DNA from: Verrucomicrobiota bacterium
GTDB lineage: Bacteria; Verrucomicrobiota; Verrucomicrobiia; Opitutales; Intestinicryptomonadaceae
Direction of reading: 5' to 3'
NCBI GenBank assembly: GCA_003343565.1
Contig: QALA01000065.1
Span: 1 to 64,000 of the forward strand
DNA length: 64,000 nt
The position numbers and the translations under genes are program-made. Below, piece after piece: positions 28,141 through 37,614 of this stretch; position 1 is the first letter of the stretch, and every line of letters begins with the position of its first letter. Below the pieces are notes generated by a model. That model saw only the letters and a program-made list of their open reading frames with translations. It did not search any database and was not told the DNA's origin.

Positions 28141-28434
28141 TTTGAAGGCCCTTTGCGCGCGGATTCCGGGATTAGTCGCGTGCGGAGGTTGGGGGGATTC
28201 CGCCCGCAATTTTTCCGCCTCATTTTTTCGGTCTTACGCGCGCCGGGCGAAAACCTGAAAAGGGATTCGTCCAAAATTTCAAAGCCGTCCCGACAGATGG
28301 CGCGGGCCTAATCATGAGGGTCTAATCTCGCAGACTCAATCGCGCGGATTGGTTGTGCGCGATGCGCATGTCGGGCTGCGTGCGGGGTACATGCGGGGAG
28401 GGGCGCGATAAATACTTTTTCGCTTTGGCATTCT
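28141..28434 (-). repeat. Two-module repeat, locus 1 (order A-B on the minus strand)
   Basis: Reading the minus strand, module A (28434 to about 28345, starting near ATGCCAAAGCGAAAAAGTAT) precedes module B (about 28344 to 28141, starting CGCGATTGAGTCTGCGAGAT and ending AAGGGCCTTCAAA). Both modules recur at 37615-37903 with about 90% identity by eye but in the order B-A. Module B keeps an open frame on the plus strand that ends at the same TGA in both loci. The remaining intergenic DNA between tetR and pntAA holds no gene that I can support. Confidence 0.85.
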
Positions 28435-28929
28435 TACCTGCTGTTCCTCCATTTTTTTCGACTTTCATTTCCCCCCACCTGCGATTCCCGCAAGACCCCC
28501 TCCCCGAAAACCGCTCAGCCGCCGAAAATTCCGCCGGCAAAAGCGGAAAAACTTTTTTCGCCTTTGCCGGTTTGCCGGCTATCCCCGCCTTCAAAACGGG
28601 TCGGAAGCGGCAAGCGTTTGAAAGTCCGCTTTCCGCAGGAAATCGAAAATCTCACCGCAAGCTCCGCACCCGCGTTTTCCTTCGCAAATCTCTTTCGCGG
28701 CGAAGCATCAGAATTGGGACCGAGCCGCACTTTCGGCGCCGCGCCTTCCCAACCTCCATTCTTTTGCCGACACTTCCAAATCTCTCCGACACCGCCCATT
28801 CGGAATATCCCCATAAAACATTTTCGCAAAAAAAAGATTAAATCCGTTGCCGCCCCTGTACTCGCCTTTACCTTCGCAGGCAATCTCCCCCCCTCGTTTC
28901 CTCTTCCTCCGCCGCCGGGCGGGCGCAGT

Positions 28930-29187
28930 GTATCGTGAAATTTAATTTTGGAAAACGAAGTAGGATTTGGGAAAATGTTCTTGGGAAGGGTCTCGCAAGG
29001 GCGGTTCAAGAAGGTTGTAAGGGAAATGCAACTTATGTTAAACTTGGAATAGGGCGAAAAACTTTCCAAATCTTACTTCATTTGGGGACGCCGGCGTAAA
29101 AAATTTCCAAACTCAAATCCGGCGACAAGTCCGCCTCAAAGTCTTTAAATTCCCACAATTTCCCGTTTCCAATCTCATCTTTCAAAT
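28930..29187 (+). repeat. Dispersed intergenic element, copy 2
   Basis: 258 bp, starting GTATCGTGAAATTTAATTTTGG and ending CCAATCTCATCTTTCAAAT. Arm 1 has one change (ACGAAGTAGGATTTGG) and arm 2 is identical to copy 1. It has two 10-bp GGGAAAT-type units in the tail. It lies about 260 bp upstream of pntAA, in the same orientation as the other copies. Confidence 0.9.
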
Positions 29188-29444
29188 GACAATAGGCGGC
29201 GTTTCCAAAAAAGCCGGAACAAAAAAACGTTCCTCTCGCTCTTCTTCTCCCCCCCCTTTTTTTCACACCGCCCCGACCGATTCCCAAATTCGCCAGATTC
29301 CCGCCGGAAACGGGAAAAGACGTCCGCCGCAGGCAGAACGTCTGCCACTACCCGAATGGCGCCGGCAGACCGAAAACGCCAAAGTTTGCGGAATTTCTAA
29401 AAAATTCTTGTTTTAATATTTCCGAATTATAAAAAGGAGGGTTA

Positions 29445-30560
29445 ATGAAAACTCTATTTGTAGCATCGGAAGGGGATCCGAGGGAAACCCGCGTGGCGCT
29501 CGTTCCCGAAGGCGCAAAGAAACTGGCGGCGGCCGGCTGGTCGGTAAACGTGGAATCCATGGCCGGGCTGAAAGCCGGTTTTACGGACGCGGCCTACATC
29601 GAGGCGGGCGCAAAAATTGTCGACTCCGAATTTGCGCGCGAAGCCGACTTCGCGCTTTCCGTCAGACAGCCGGCGATTTCGGAAGTTGGGAAATTCAAGT
29701 CCGGCTCGTTCCACTTGAGCCTGCTTGACGCGTTTAACGAAAAGGAGCTGATAGGCGCGTTCGCCAAGGCGGGAGTGACGGCGGCAAGTTTCGAGATGAT
29801 TCCCAGAAGCACGATCGCCCAAAAGATGGACGTGCTCAGCTCGCAGTCGAATCTGGCCGGCTACTGCGCGGTGATAAGGGCGGCGGAGCTCTCCAATAAA
29901 ATCATACCGATGATGATGACGCCCGCGGGAACAATCTCGCCGCTAAAATTTTTCGTGGTGGGCGTGGGGGTGGCAGGCCTTCAGGCAATCGCCACGGCAA
30001 AGCGCCTCGGCGCGCGCGTCGACGCGTTCGACACAAGGCCGGTGGTCGAAGAGCAGGTAAAGAGCCTCGGCGCCAAGTTCGTCAAGATAGACCTCGGCGA
30101 GACCGGACAGACCGCGCAGGGCTACGCAAAGGAGCTGACCCCCGAACAGATCGAGCTCCAGCGCAAGGGAATGGCCAAGGTCTGCGCCCAGGCCGACGTG
30201 ATAATAACGACGGCAAAACTGTTCGGTAGAAAGGCCCCGCGCATAATAACCGCCGAAATGGTCGCCGGCATGAAGCCCGACAGCATCATTGTCGACATGG
30301 CCGCCGGCAGCGGCGGAAACGTCGAAGGCTCCGCGCCCGACGAGACCGTCATAACCGCCAACGGCGTAAAAATCGTGGGCGACACCTGCCTCGAAGCCGG
30401 AGTTCCCGCGACGGCAAGCCAAATGTATTCGTCCAATGCGACAAACTTCATCGAGCACTTTATGCGCGACGGCCAATTCGAGGTCGACATGCAGGACGAC
30501 ATCATGAAAAGCTGCGTCGTCACCCTCGGCGGAGAAATAGTAAACCCGCGCTTCCGATAG
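29445..30560 (+). CDS. pntAA: NAD(P) transhydrogenase alpha subunit, part 1 (domain I)
   Basis: NAD(H)-binding subunit of the proton-translocating transhydrogenase, which uses the proton gradient to make NADPH from NADH. The 371-residue protein belongs to the alanine dehydrogenase/PNT fold, starting with SEGDPRETRVALVPEGAKKL, and has a Rossmann VVGVGVAGLQAIATAKRLGA segment. It lacks the membrane part, which is a separate gene (split alpha subunit). A strong ribosome site (AAGGAGG) sits 4 bp before the ATG. First of three genes. Confidence 0.95.
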   Translation: MKTLFVASEGDPRETRVALVPEGAKKLAAAGWSVNVESMAGLKAGFTDAAYIEAGAKIVDSEFAREADFALSVRQPAISEVGKFKSGSFHLSLLDAFNEKELIGAFAKAGVTAASFEMIPRSTIAQKMDVLSSQSNLAGYCAVIRAAELSNKIIPMMMTPAGTISPLKFFVVGVGVAGLQAIATAKRLGARVDAFDTRPVVEEQVKSLGAKFVKIDLGETGQTAQGYAKELTPEQIELQRKGMAKVCAQADVIITTAKLFGRKAPRIITAEMVAGMKPDSIIVDMAAGSGGNVEGSAPDETVITANGVKIVGDTCLEAGVPATASQMYSSNATNFIEHFMRDGQFEVDMQDDIMKSCVVTLGGEIVNPRFR

Positions 30561-30597
30561 GCCGGGATTCGGCAAAAATTTCAACTACGCGACAAAA

Positions 30598-30885
30598 ATG
30601 GAAATTATCCTCCTGCTGTTCATATTCACTCTGGCCGCCTTCCTGGGCTTCGAGCTCATATCGAAGGTTCCGAGCCAGCTCCACACCCCGCTGATGAGCG
30701 GCTCCAACGCCATCAGCGGCATAACAATCGTAGGCGCCCTGATAGCCACCGCGGGAACGGCCAACAGCGATTTTGCCACCGTTCTCGGAGCGGTTGCGCT
30801 GTTCTTAGCCACGCTGAACGTCGTCGGCGGATACCTCGTCACCGACAGAATGCTGGCCATGTTCAAAAAGAAGGGGGGCAAATAG
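30598..30885 (+). CDS. pntAB: NAD(P) transhydrogenase alpha subunit, part 2 (membrane domain)
   Basis: A 95-residue protein with three hydrophobic helices and the family core KVPSQLHTPLMSGSNAISGI, then the GAVALFLATLNVVGGYLVTDRML helix region. With PntB it forms the proton channel (domain II). It sits 37 bp after pntAA and 2 bp before pntB. Confidence 0.95.
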   Translation: MEIILLLFIFTLAAFLGFELISKVPSQLHTPLMSGSNAISGITIVGALIATAGTANSDFATVLGAVALFLATLNVVGGYLVTDRMLAMFKKKGGK

Positions 30886-30887
30886 CA

Positions 30888-32342
30888 ATGCAAGATCTGA
30901 TTCCATTTTCATTGGGCGCGGGCTCGGCGAATCCCGCAATGGCGGTGAACTTCGCCTATATCGTCGCGTCGGTTTTGTTCATTCTCGGAATAAAAATGCT
31001 CGGCAAGGCCGACACCGCGCGAAACGGCAACTTGGTGTCGTCCGTCGGAATGCTCATAGCGGTAGTCGCCACGCTCTTCGACAAACAGATACTCGACGCG
31101 GCGGACGCGAAAACGTGGTCGATTTTGGCGGGTACGCTCGTTGCGGGCTCCGTCGTCGGCGCGATAGCGGCCAAACGCGTCAAGATGACTTCCATGCCGG
31201 AAATGGTCGCCCTGCTCAACGGGTTCGGCGGCATGGCCAGCCTCCTTGTGGGAGCCGAGGACTTCTATTACAACGCGATAGTAAATTCCCAAAATGTCGC
31301 CCTGTTTACGAAGGGGGCGACAATCGCGGCAATCGTCATAGGCGGCGTCACGTTCACGGGCAGCGTCTATGCGTGGGGAAAACTCTCCGGCAAAATATCC
31401 GGCCGCGCGACCGTTTACGCAGGCCAGAAATTCGTCAACGCGGCGATTGCGGCAGCCCTATTGGTCTGTTCCGTCGTATTTGCGGTCGTCGGACCGCAGG
31501 TTTGCGCGGGATACTGGATGCTCGCGGCGGCAATACTTTCGCTGGTTCTCGGCTTTGCGGCCGTCATGCCCATCGGCGGCGGCGACATGCCCGTGGTAAT
31601 ATCGCTGTTGAACTCCCTTTCGGGATTGGCCGCAAGCGCGGCGGGATTCGTCATTCAAAACAACGTGCTCATAGTCGCCGGCTGCCTTGTGGGAGCATCG
31701 GGAATAATACTTACGGTCATCATGTGCAAGTCCATGAACAGGACGCTCTCGAACGTCCTGTTCTCCGGGTTCGGAGCTTCCGGCTCGAAGGGACAGGGCA
31801 AAGTCGACGGCGAAATGAAGCCCATATCCGCCGACGACGCCTATTATATCCTTGAGGCCGCCCAAAGCGTGGTGTTCATTCCCGGATACGGAATGGCCGT
31901 CGCTCAGGCTCAGCACGCGGTGAAGGAGCTTGCCGAAATACTCGAAAACAACGGCGCCGAAGTCAATTTCGCCATTCACCCCGTGGCCGGGCGCATGCCG
32001 GGCCACATGAACGTTCTCCTTGCCGAAGCCGACGTCCCCTACGAACAGCTCAAGGAGATGGAGGACGCCAACAGGATTCTCGAAAGCGCGGACGTCGCAA
32101 TCGTCATAGGCGCAAACGACGTAGTAAATCCGGCCGCCGCCGAAGACAAATCCAGCCCGATTTACGGAATGCCGATAATCGAGGCCTCAAAGGCCAAAAC
32201 GGTATTCGCGCTCAAGCGCGGCAAGGGCGCGGGATTTTCCGGCCTTGAGAACGCCCTGTTCTTCCGGCCGAACACCAGAATGCTTTACGGCGACGCAAAA
32301 GCCACCGTCACCGAACTTGTGGGCAAGTTCAAGGAGAAATAG
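30888..32342 (+). CDS. pntB: NAD(P) transhydrogenase beta subunit
   Basis: A 484-residue subunit with about nine N-terminal transmembrane helices (domain II) and a C-terminal NADP(H)-binding domain III (about residue 305 onward). Domain III is marked by VFIPGYGMAVAQAQHAVKEL and FAIHPVAGRMPGHMNVLLAE, with GANDVVNPAA near the C-terminus. The three-gene order pntAA-pntAB-pntB is that of split-alpha enzymes. Length is normal and the frame intact. Confidence 0.97.
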   Translation: MQDLIPFSLGAGSANPAMAVNFAYIVASVLFILGIKMLGKADTARNGNLVSSVGMLIAVVATLFDKQILDAADAKTWSILAGTLVAGSVVGAIAAKRVKMTSMPEMVALLNGFGGMASLLVGAEDFYYNAIVNSQNVALFTKGATIAAIVIGGVTFTGSVYAWGKLSGKISGRATVYAGQKFVNAAIAAALLVCSVVFAVVGPQVCAGYWMLAAAILSLVLGFAAVMPIGGGDMPVVISLLNSLSGLAASAAGFVIQNNVLIVAGCLVGASGIILTVIMCKSMNRTLSNVLFSGFGASGSKGQGKVDGEMKPISADDAYYILEAAQSVVFIPGYGMAVAQAQHAVKELAEILENNGAEVNFAIHPVAGRMPGHMNVLLAEADVPYEQLKEMEDANRILESADVAIVIGANDVVNPAAAEDKSSPIYGMPIIEASKAKTVFALKRGKGAGFSGLENALFFRPNTRMLYGDAKATVTELVGKFKEK

Positions 32343-32580
32343 GCGGAACGCAAACGCCAACGGCCGACATTTGCCGCGCGGGAAGGGCGCGGCGAATGAG
32401 CCGGCAGATTCAGCGGCCGATGTGCGAAAGTTTGCAAAATTTTTTTGCAAGTTGAAATATCCGATAAATGCGGAGGTTACCGAAGGTCTAAAAACATCGC
32501 TCAAGCGCGAAAGCCTTGCAAAGACGACGCCCGCGTTTCCGGAAAGAAATATTCGAGTATGGGACAAAAAAACAATTGGT

Positions 32581-32618
32581 AAAAATGGCGTTTCGGCTTT
32601 TTGCGAAACGCCATTTTT
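32581..32618. terminator. Strong bidirectional terminator downstream of pntB
   Basis: A perfect 15-bp inverted repeat (32581-32595 / 32604-32618; core ATGGCGTTTCG / CGAAACGCCAT) with an 8-nt loop. It is flanked by A5 and T5, so it can end transcripts in both directions. It lies about 240 bp after pntB. Confidence 0.85.
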
Positions 32619-33135
32619 ATTTATCGCATCGGAAAGTTTTTAATTTGCCGCCCGCGGGTATATTCCTAAAAAGCGAAGCCGCAACCGCACCCGAAAGACG
32701 CCTCCCGTTTCGGCCGGCGCCAACGCTTCCAAAGATTCCCGGCGAAATTCCGCAAGATGCCCATTCGGATTTTCAGCAAGGACGACAAAGACGGCGAGTC
32801 CGAATCCATTTGCGCGCACATGCAAAAGGCGCAAAAAAAACCGCGCATATCTTCCCTTGCGCATCGCGCAAAAAGGGCGGGAAAACTTCGCGCCTTCGCA
32901 AAACCGCTTCAAATCCCGTTCTAATTTTTTTTGACTTGCGGGCGAATTTTTGACTTGCGGGCAAAAGAAGTTTACCAACGCAAGTTAAAAAAGAAAATTC
33001 GACGCAATCCCTTTAAATCCCTTTAACTATTCCGAAATTTCCCGTCGACCCGACGCGATACCCGCCAAGCGCAGTCTCTGCGCAATCTTTGCGCATGCGG
33101 AAAGATTGCGCGATTCAAGATCCGACAAAACGCGC

Positions 33136-33162
33136 AAAAAGGGGCGGGAAAACTCCCGCCCC
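33136..33162 (-). terminator. Terminator of the RRM protein gene
   Basis: A 9-bp GC-rich stem, GGGGCGGGA/TCCCGCCCC, with a 4-nt loop, followed on the minus strand by T5. It lies about 57 bp past the RRM gene stop. Confidence 0.8.
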
Positions 33163-33218
33163 AAAAATCCGGCTAAACGCGCCGCAAATTCCTATTGAAT
33201 TGCCAAACGTCCCGGCGC

Positions 33219-33659
33219 CTATTGCGAATCTCCGAAAGACTGCGCATCTCTAAAGTCGGATCCGTCCCTTTGGCGCGGAGCCCCGTGCGGCCTAAAACCG
33301 CCTCTGCCTGCGCCGTTTTCAAAGCGCGGGCGAAAACCCGCGCGCCCCCTGCCCCTCGGACGCGCATCGTCCTGGCGGGGACGTTCAAAAGAGCCTCCCG
33401 AACTGCCGAATCGCGCAGGCCTCTCGCGCGACTGGTCCACGCGAATGGATCTTCCGCCCAAGTCGGAATCGTTCAAAGCCGCAATCGCAGCCCTCGCCTC
33501 CGACTCGTCGGGCATGACGACAAACGCAATTCCGCGAAATCTTCCGCTAAACCTGTCAGTGAGCATCTTCAAGCTCTCGACCTTCCCGTGGGCGGAAAAG
33601 GCGACTATTATTTCCTGTTCCGTGATGGAAAAGGGCAAATTACCTACAAAGAGTTCCAT
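33219..33659 (-). CDS. Single-RRM RNA-binding protein with an RG-rich tail
   Basis: A 146-residue protein. Residues 1-78 form one RNA-recognition motif, with RNP2 (LFVGNL, 3-8) and RNP1 (RFRGIAFVVM). Residues 80-146 are a disordered tail rich in Arg, Gly and Phe (PRGRGRAGFRPRF). Such proteins act in cold response or RNA chaperoning in cyanobacteria and other phyla; the role here is inferred only. RNP1 has Ile-Ala in place of the usual Phe/Tyr-Gly, so one aromatic contact is altered. Convergent with pntB, with its own terminator. Confidence 0.9.
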   Translation of the reverse strand: MELFVGNLPFSITEQEIIVAFSAHGKVESLKMLTDRFSGRFRGIAFVVMPDESEARAAIAALNDSDLGGRSIRVDQSRERPARFGSSGGSFERPRQDDARPRGRGRAGFRPRFENGAGRGGFRPHGAPRQRDGSDFRDAQSFGDSQ

Positions 33660-34079
33660 TTAACTGTCCTATTATTTATTCTAATTTTCGATTATTATTG
33701 ATTATTATTTTTCCCGAAGGCTTTAGCCCGCGAAAATATCCGCGAAAACGCCGATAACCGGTGCACAATGCCTAATCTCCAAAGCTTTGCAAAGCAAAAA
33801 GCGCCAAAAGAACTGTCCGACTGCGCAAATACCTTTCCAAAACAAACCCCGCGCGGGAAAATGCAGGCTCCTGCGAACGTTCGACAGCCGGCAAATTGTC
33901 GCCAAATCAAATGGGGGTTGAAGGAAGGACTTTTGCCGTCAAAGTAGTTGACAAAAAATTGAGTCAAAAGTTGCAAAAAACAATTTTTGCCCCAAAAAGA
34001 AAATTTTTATTGCCTTTTGGAGTAAAAGTACTTTTCATTCGACGTTTAAAAAAATTGCAATTCAGGCAGAACATACACT

Positions 34080-34086
34080 TTATATA
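34080..34086 (+). promoter_or_regulatory. Candidate -10 element of rpmB
   Basis: TTATATA lies about 18 bp before the rpmB start codon, in an AT-rich stretch. TTGCAA at 34055 is a possible -35, but the spacing is long. Confidence 0.3.
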
Positions 34087-34103
34087 AGACAGAAAGAACA
34101 GCC

Positions 34104-34334
34104 ATGGCAAGAATATGCTCGATAACAGGCAAGCGTCCCGTCAGCGGCCGCAAGATTATCCACAAGGGGCAAAGCAAGAAGAGCGGCGGCATCGGTTTGC
34201 AGTTGGTCAAACAGGTTAAGCGCACATTCAAACCCAATGTGCAGCGCGTGCGCGTTCGCACCGAAAGCGGCGCGGTCAAGCGCGTATGGGTCTCGGCCAA
34301 GGCAATCAAGGCCGGACTCGTCGAAAAGGCGTAA
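34104..34334 (+). CDS. rpmB: 50S ribosomal protein L28
   Basis: A 76-residue basic protein with the L28 start MARICSITGKRPVSG and the RTFKPNVQRVRV core. It stands alone, without the usual rpmG partner. The N-terminus has a single cysteine, so a zinc-binding form is unlikely. Confidence 0.96.
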   Translation: MARICSITGKRPVSGRKIIHKGQSKKSGGIGLQLVKQVKRTFKPNVQRVRVRTESGAVKRVWVSAKAIKAGLVEKA

Positions 34335-34449
34335 GACAAAACAAGGCGGTTTGAACCGGCCCGTGCGCTTCGGAAAAATTTCGAAGCGTTTTTTTTGCAA
34401 CGCAAACCGTCGCGTCCGCAGAACAGCCCGCCGAATCGCGAGATTTGAC

Positions 34450-34489
34450 GTATCGCGAGATTTGATTTTGGAAAAAATGAAGCGGGATT
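34450..34489 (+). repeat. Fragment of the dispersed intergenic element (head only)
   Basis: 40 bp matching the head and arm 1 of the repeat (GTATCGCGAGATTTGATTTTGG, then ATGAAGCGGGATT). Arm 2 and the tail are missing. The 14 bp before it (ATCGCGAGATTTGA) duplicate its first part. It lies 116 bp after rpmB, in the same orientation as the full copies. Confidence 0.75.
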
Positions 34490-34649
34490 AAAAAAAACGC
34501 CCCCCTTCCGGCGGGAACGCCGCAAGGGGAAATAATGGGCGACGCAAGCCATTTAACCGGACGCGTCGTCGGAAACGGCACCCACTTTCTCGTTTATCCC
34601 GTCGAAAAACCCTTAAAAATTTTTAGGGTCTCCCAAATAAGGTTTTCAC

Positions 34650-34940
34650 CGCAATTTCCATATTGCGCTTTTCGCCCGCCACATTTCTCCATTTGCTCTC
34701 ATGGAATCTTTGGACTATATTTAAATTGTAAAAGAGCGAATCCAAAACCGGCAATACGCCCTACAATCCCATCAATAATTGATAAGCCTTATTGCCTTAG
34801 CGGATTCATATTTTGTCTTTGTTGTAAACGCTCCGAATGCCGCGCTCGCGGGAAGTTTATCCCAGTGTAGGCCTTCTACATATTTGCCTTTGAGCCTCTC
34901 CATAAATTCGGAGTTGCGACAGATAGGGGATTTTCACCGA
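34650..34940 (-). pseudogene. AT-richer stretch with decayed coding sequence
   Basis: This stretch is visibly lower in GC than its surroundings. The minus strand reads like protein in pieces: a 43-codon ORF (34903 to 34772) with MERLKGKYVEGLHWDKLP and AAFGAFTTKTKYESAKAI. After a one-base frame change it continues with IDGIVGRIAGFGFALLQFKY and stops again. I do not recognise a family. It looks like a frameshifted remnant of a foreign gene, but a real 43-residue peptide cannot be excluded. The rest of the gap to 35298 shows only GC-rich hairpins near 34968-35000. Confidence 0.35.
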
Positions 34941-35298
34941 TAAGAACCGCCTAAACCTCAAAGATTGCGGGCTTGCCCGGCACGGGGGGGCAAGCCGGGC
35001 GCACGGGTTATGAAGGCAACATTGGCGGCGGCAAGTCCGATGCGTTTTTAATTCCTCCATACGATACCGATGTGCCCTCCCGAACAGCCGTATTGCAACG
35101 AGCCTTTTGTGCCTTTAAAAATTTCCGGAAACTTTCCGAAAGCGGAAAAATTTTTTTCAAAAGCCGCCTGTTAAAAAAAACTCAAACTTTGCGGTGCGGC
35201 AAACGAAGCAAACAGGCGCAAAAAACGAAAAAGCAAAAATTTTTCCGTCCCGCCTCCGAACGAACATGCGCCTACGCGGCGTCAGGGCGCGCTTGCGT

Positions 35299-35946
35299 TT
35301 ACCCGTCCAGACGTTCCAGCGCGAACTTGGCGGCCTCGCCTACCGTATAAAAAATGTCAACCGGCATTACCTGCGAAAACTGCTCCGCCGAAACTATTTC
35401 CGACCACGCCGCCGCCATCGGAAAAACGCCGACTTCGCGGGAGTCGATAACGTCGCGCGGACTGTCGCCGATATAAAAAGCCGATGAGGGCGGAATTTTG
35501 TAGTTGTCCAGAATTTTGCGCATCTTTTCGGGCTTGACCGAACCGTAAAGCCCGCCGCTCTCCACGAAATCGAAATATTTTTCAAGCCCCATAATCCGCA
35601 CGGAAATCGCGGCCGTTTCGGCCCCCTTGCCCGTCACGAGGGAAACCCGCGCGCCGCGGCTGCGCAGGTTTTGCAAAAGTTCCACGATGCCGTCGAAGGG
35701 CTTTTGGGCGCGCTCCTCCAGCAGGCGTTCGTACTCTTCCAGATATGCGCGGTACAATTCGGACTCGATTTCCGGATTGAGCGCGCGCAGTATTCCGCGC
35801 TCCTCCGCGCCGAACTGGGATTTGAACATCTCAAGCGACGGTTCCGGCACGGAGAGCCTTCTGTACGCCGCAAAAAAGGCGTCCAGCGTCAGGGGAATCG
35901 TCTCGGCAACGGTGCCGTCGAAGTCGAATATAAAGGCCTTTTGCAT
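35299..35946 (-). CDS. HAD-superfamily hydrolase (phosphoglycolate phosphatase-like)
   Basis: A 215-residue phosphatase of the HAD subfamily IA with a helical cap. Motif I is FIFDFDGTVAET (nucleophile D8, acid D10), motif II is the threonine of LVTGKG, motif III is the lysine of SVKPEKM, and motif IV is YIGDSPRDV. This fits Gph/PpaX-type enzymes that remove phosphate from small molecules; the substrate is unknown. I chose the ATG at 35946, since the upstream 46 codons overlap the region driving the divergent IclR gene. Confidence 0.88.
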   Translation of the reverse strand: MQKAFIFDFDGTVAETIPLTLDAFFAAYRRLSVPEPSLEMFKSQFGAEERGILRALNPEIESELYRAYLEEYERLLEERAQKPFDGIVELLQNLRSRGARVSLVTGKGAETAAISVRIMGLEKYFDFVESGGLYGSVKPEKMRKILDNYKIPPSSAFYIGDSPRDVIDSREVGVFPMAAAWSEIVSAEQFSQVMPVDIFYTVGEAAKFALERLDG

Positions 35947-36042
35947 TCTCGCAAATGATTTTGAAAAGGGGCGATGCTGCAACAAAAAACGGCCGGCCGG
36001 GATTGAGAACTTGACATTTTTTGAGTTTGCGAAAAAAGTGTC

Positions 36043-36052
36043 GGAATATTCC
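36043..36052. promoter_or_regulatory. Candidate operator upstream of the IclR-type regulator
   Basis: The perfect palindrome GGAATATTCC lies 52 bp before the regulator start and about 100 bp before the divergent HAD gene. IclR-type operators are commonly short palindromes of the TGGAAAT...ATTTCCA kind. A TTGACA lies at 36011-36016 but has no good -10 at normal spacing. Confidence 0.3.
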
Positions 36053-36103
36053 CGTACATTGCGCGGGGCGCGCGTTGAGCACACAGAAAATATCCCGGTA
36101 AAA

Positions 36104-36883
36104 GTGAAGAAGAAAGCGCTTAAAAACGCCTACGTAATACCCAATCTCAAGCGCGCCTTCGAGGTTCTCGAATGCGTGGCGGAAAATCCGCGGGGGGCTT
36201 CGTTCATGCAGCTGCTGGAGCGTCTGAAGATAAGCAAGACAACGCTTTTTCGGATACTGGAGACTCTGGGAACGAGCGGATATCTGGCGACCTCCGCAGA
36301 AGGCGGGCTTTACACGCTTTCGAGAAAGATAATGGCGCTTGCATACTCCGCGCTTGAGGAGCCGAACATACCCGCCGAAAGTTTCGACGTCATGCGCCGC
36401 CTGCGCGACGAAGCCGGAGAGACCGTAATGCTTGGCGCCCTGATGGACGACTCGTGCATAATGGTCGAGCAGGAGGCCGGCCCGCACGACTTCAACTTTA
36501 CCGGCAAGCTCGGAATGAAATCTCCGCTTCACGCGTCCGCGCCTGGCAAGGCGCTTCTTGCGCACCTTCCGCCCGACGCGCTCGATAGCGCGCTGAAGAA
36601 AATCTCGTTCGTGCGCCACACGGAAAGGACGATTTCAAACCGGGCCGAACTCGAAAGGGAGCTTGCCGCAATCAGACGGCGCGGATTCGCCACGGACGAC
36701 GGAGAGGCGGTCGAGGGATTGCGCTGCGCGGCGGCGGCAATTTTCAACAGCAAGGGATACCCCGCGGCGGTTTTGTGGATAACCGGCCCGTCGAGGCGGA
36801 TCTCCAAAGCCGACCTGCCCCGCCTGGGGGCGATGGCAGTCCGCGCGGCGCGGGAAATTTCGGCGAGGCTCGGACACGAATAG
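36104..36883 (+). CDS. IclR family transcriptional regulator
   Basis: A 259-residue regulator. The N-terminal winged HTH (about 10-75) contains FMQLLERLKISKTTLFRILE, followed by the IclR ligand-binding domain with the LHASAPGKALLAHLP signature and a C-terminal effector region (GLRCAAAAIFNSKGYPAAVL). I chose the GTG at 36104: the frame is open much farther upstream, but that part is antisense to the HAD gene. Targets may be the adjacent genes or sugar/aromatic metabolism elsewhere; the sequence does not say. Confidence 0.85.
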   Translation: MKKKALKNAYVIPNLKRAFEVLECVAENPRGASFMQLLERLKISKTTLFRILETLGTSGYLATSAEGGLYTLSRKIMALAYSALEEPNIPAESFDVMRRLRDEAGETVMLGALMDDSCIMVEQEAGPHDFNFTGKLGMKSPLHASAPGKALLAHLPPDALDSALKKISFVRHTERTISNRAELERELAAIRRRGFATDDGEAVEGLRCAAAAIFNSKGYPAAVLWITGPSRRISKADLPRLGAMAVRAAREISARLGHE

Positions 36884-36897
36884 GGCGGAATTTTTCA

Positions 36898-37545
36898 ATG
36901 GAGAAAATCGACATAACGCAAGTGCGCCTGAAACACTACGCCGTCGTGTTTCCGCTATTTGTCCTGTTTTGGCTCTGGCAGGCAACGCTGCGGTTTAGAT
37001 ACGGCGAATCCGACGTCGCGAGCGTCAGGAACAGAAGGCGCATGATATGTCTGGCGTGGCACAACCGCATATTTTTTCTCGCCGCGCTCAAGAGGATATT
37101 CCGCGACGACATACCCATGACGGGGCTTATAAGCGCCAGCCGCGACGGCGCGTATCTGGCGGCGTTTTTCAAACTGTGCAAGATAGGAACGGTTCGCGGC
37201 TCCTACATGCGGCGCGGGGCCGGAGCCATACGCGACCTGGCCAACGCGCTCAAAGTTTCCGACGTCGCAATAACTCCGGACGGCCCGCGCGGGCCGGTGC
37301 ATGTAGCCAAACGCGGAGTTTTGATGGTCGCAAAAATATCGGGCGCGCGAATCGTGCTTTTGAGGCTGCGGCCGCATTGCGCCATAAAAATATCAAGAGC
37401 GTGGGACAAGTTCGCCATTCCCCTGCCGTTTTCCAGGGTGGATTTCAGCACGGTGGAATACGAAAGCTACGACGCCTTGGAGAAATTGGCAAACAAGGCC
37501 GGCCTTAAACCGGAAGAGCTAATCAGTCGCGACCTGATGTACTGA
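36898..37545 (+). CDS. DUF374 lysophospholipid acyltransferase-like protein
   Basis: A 215-residue protein with an N-terminal hydrophobic segment (about 14-30) and the DUF374 motifs: WHNRIFF (catalytic-type histidine), LISASRDGAYLAAF and ITPDGPRGPVHVAKRG. The family is related to LpxL/PlsC acyltransferases and is often found near Kdo transferase genes; it may acylate lipid A or another lipid. It begins 14 bp after the IclR gene and is probably co-transcribed. Confidence 0.8.
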   Translation: MEKIDITQVRLKHYAVVFPLFVLFWLWQATLRFRYGESDVASVRNRRRMICLAWHNRIFFLAALKRIFRDDIPMTGLISASRDGAYLAAFFKLCKIGTVRGSYMRRGAGAIRDLANALKVSDVAITPDGPRGPVHVAKRGVLMVAKISGARIVLLRLRPHCAIKISRAWDKFAIPLPFSRVDFSTVEYESYDALEKLANKAGLKPEELISRDLMY

Positions 37546-37614
37546 CGCGCTTTCCGCATTGTCGGATTGCCGAATTGTAGGATTGTTGCATTCTCTCCTC
37601 CCCGCCCTCCCAAG

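Noticed and set aside
35627..36103. N-terminal extension of the IclR regulator in the long open frame
   Set aside because: It lies antisense to the HAD phosphatase gene and lacks conservation; the regulator's HTH begins after the GTG at 36104.
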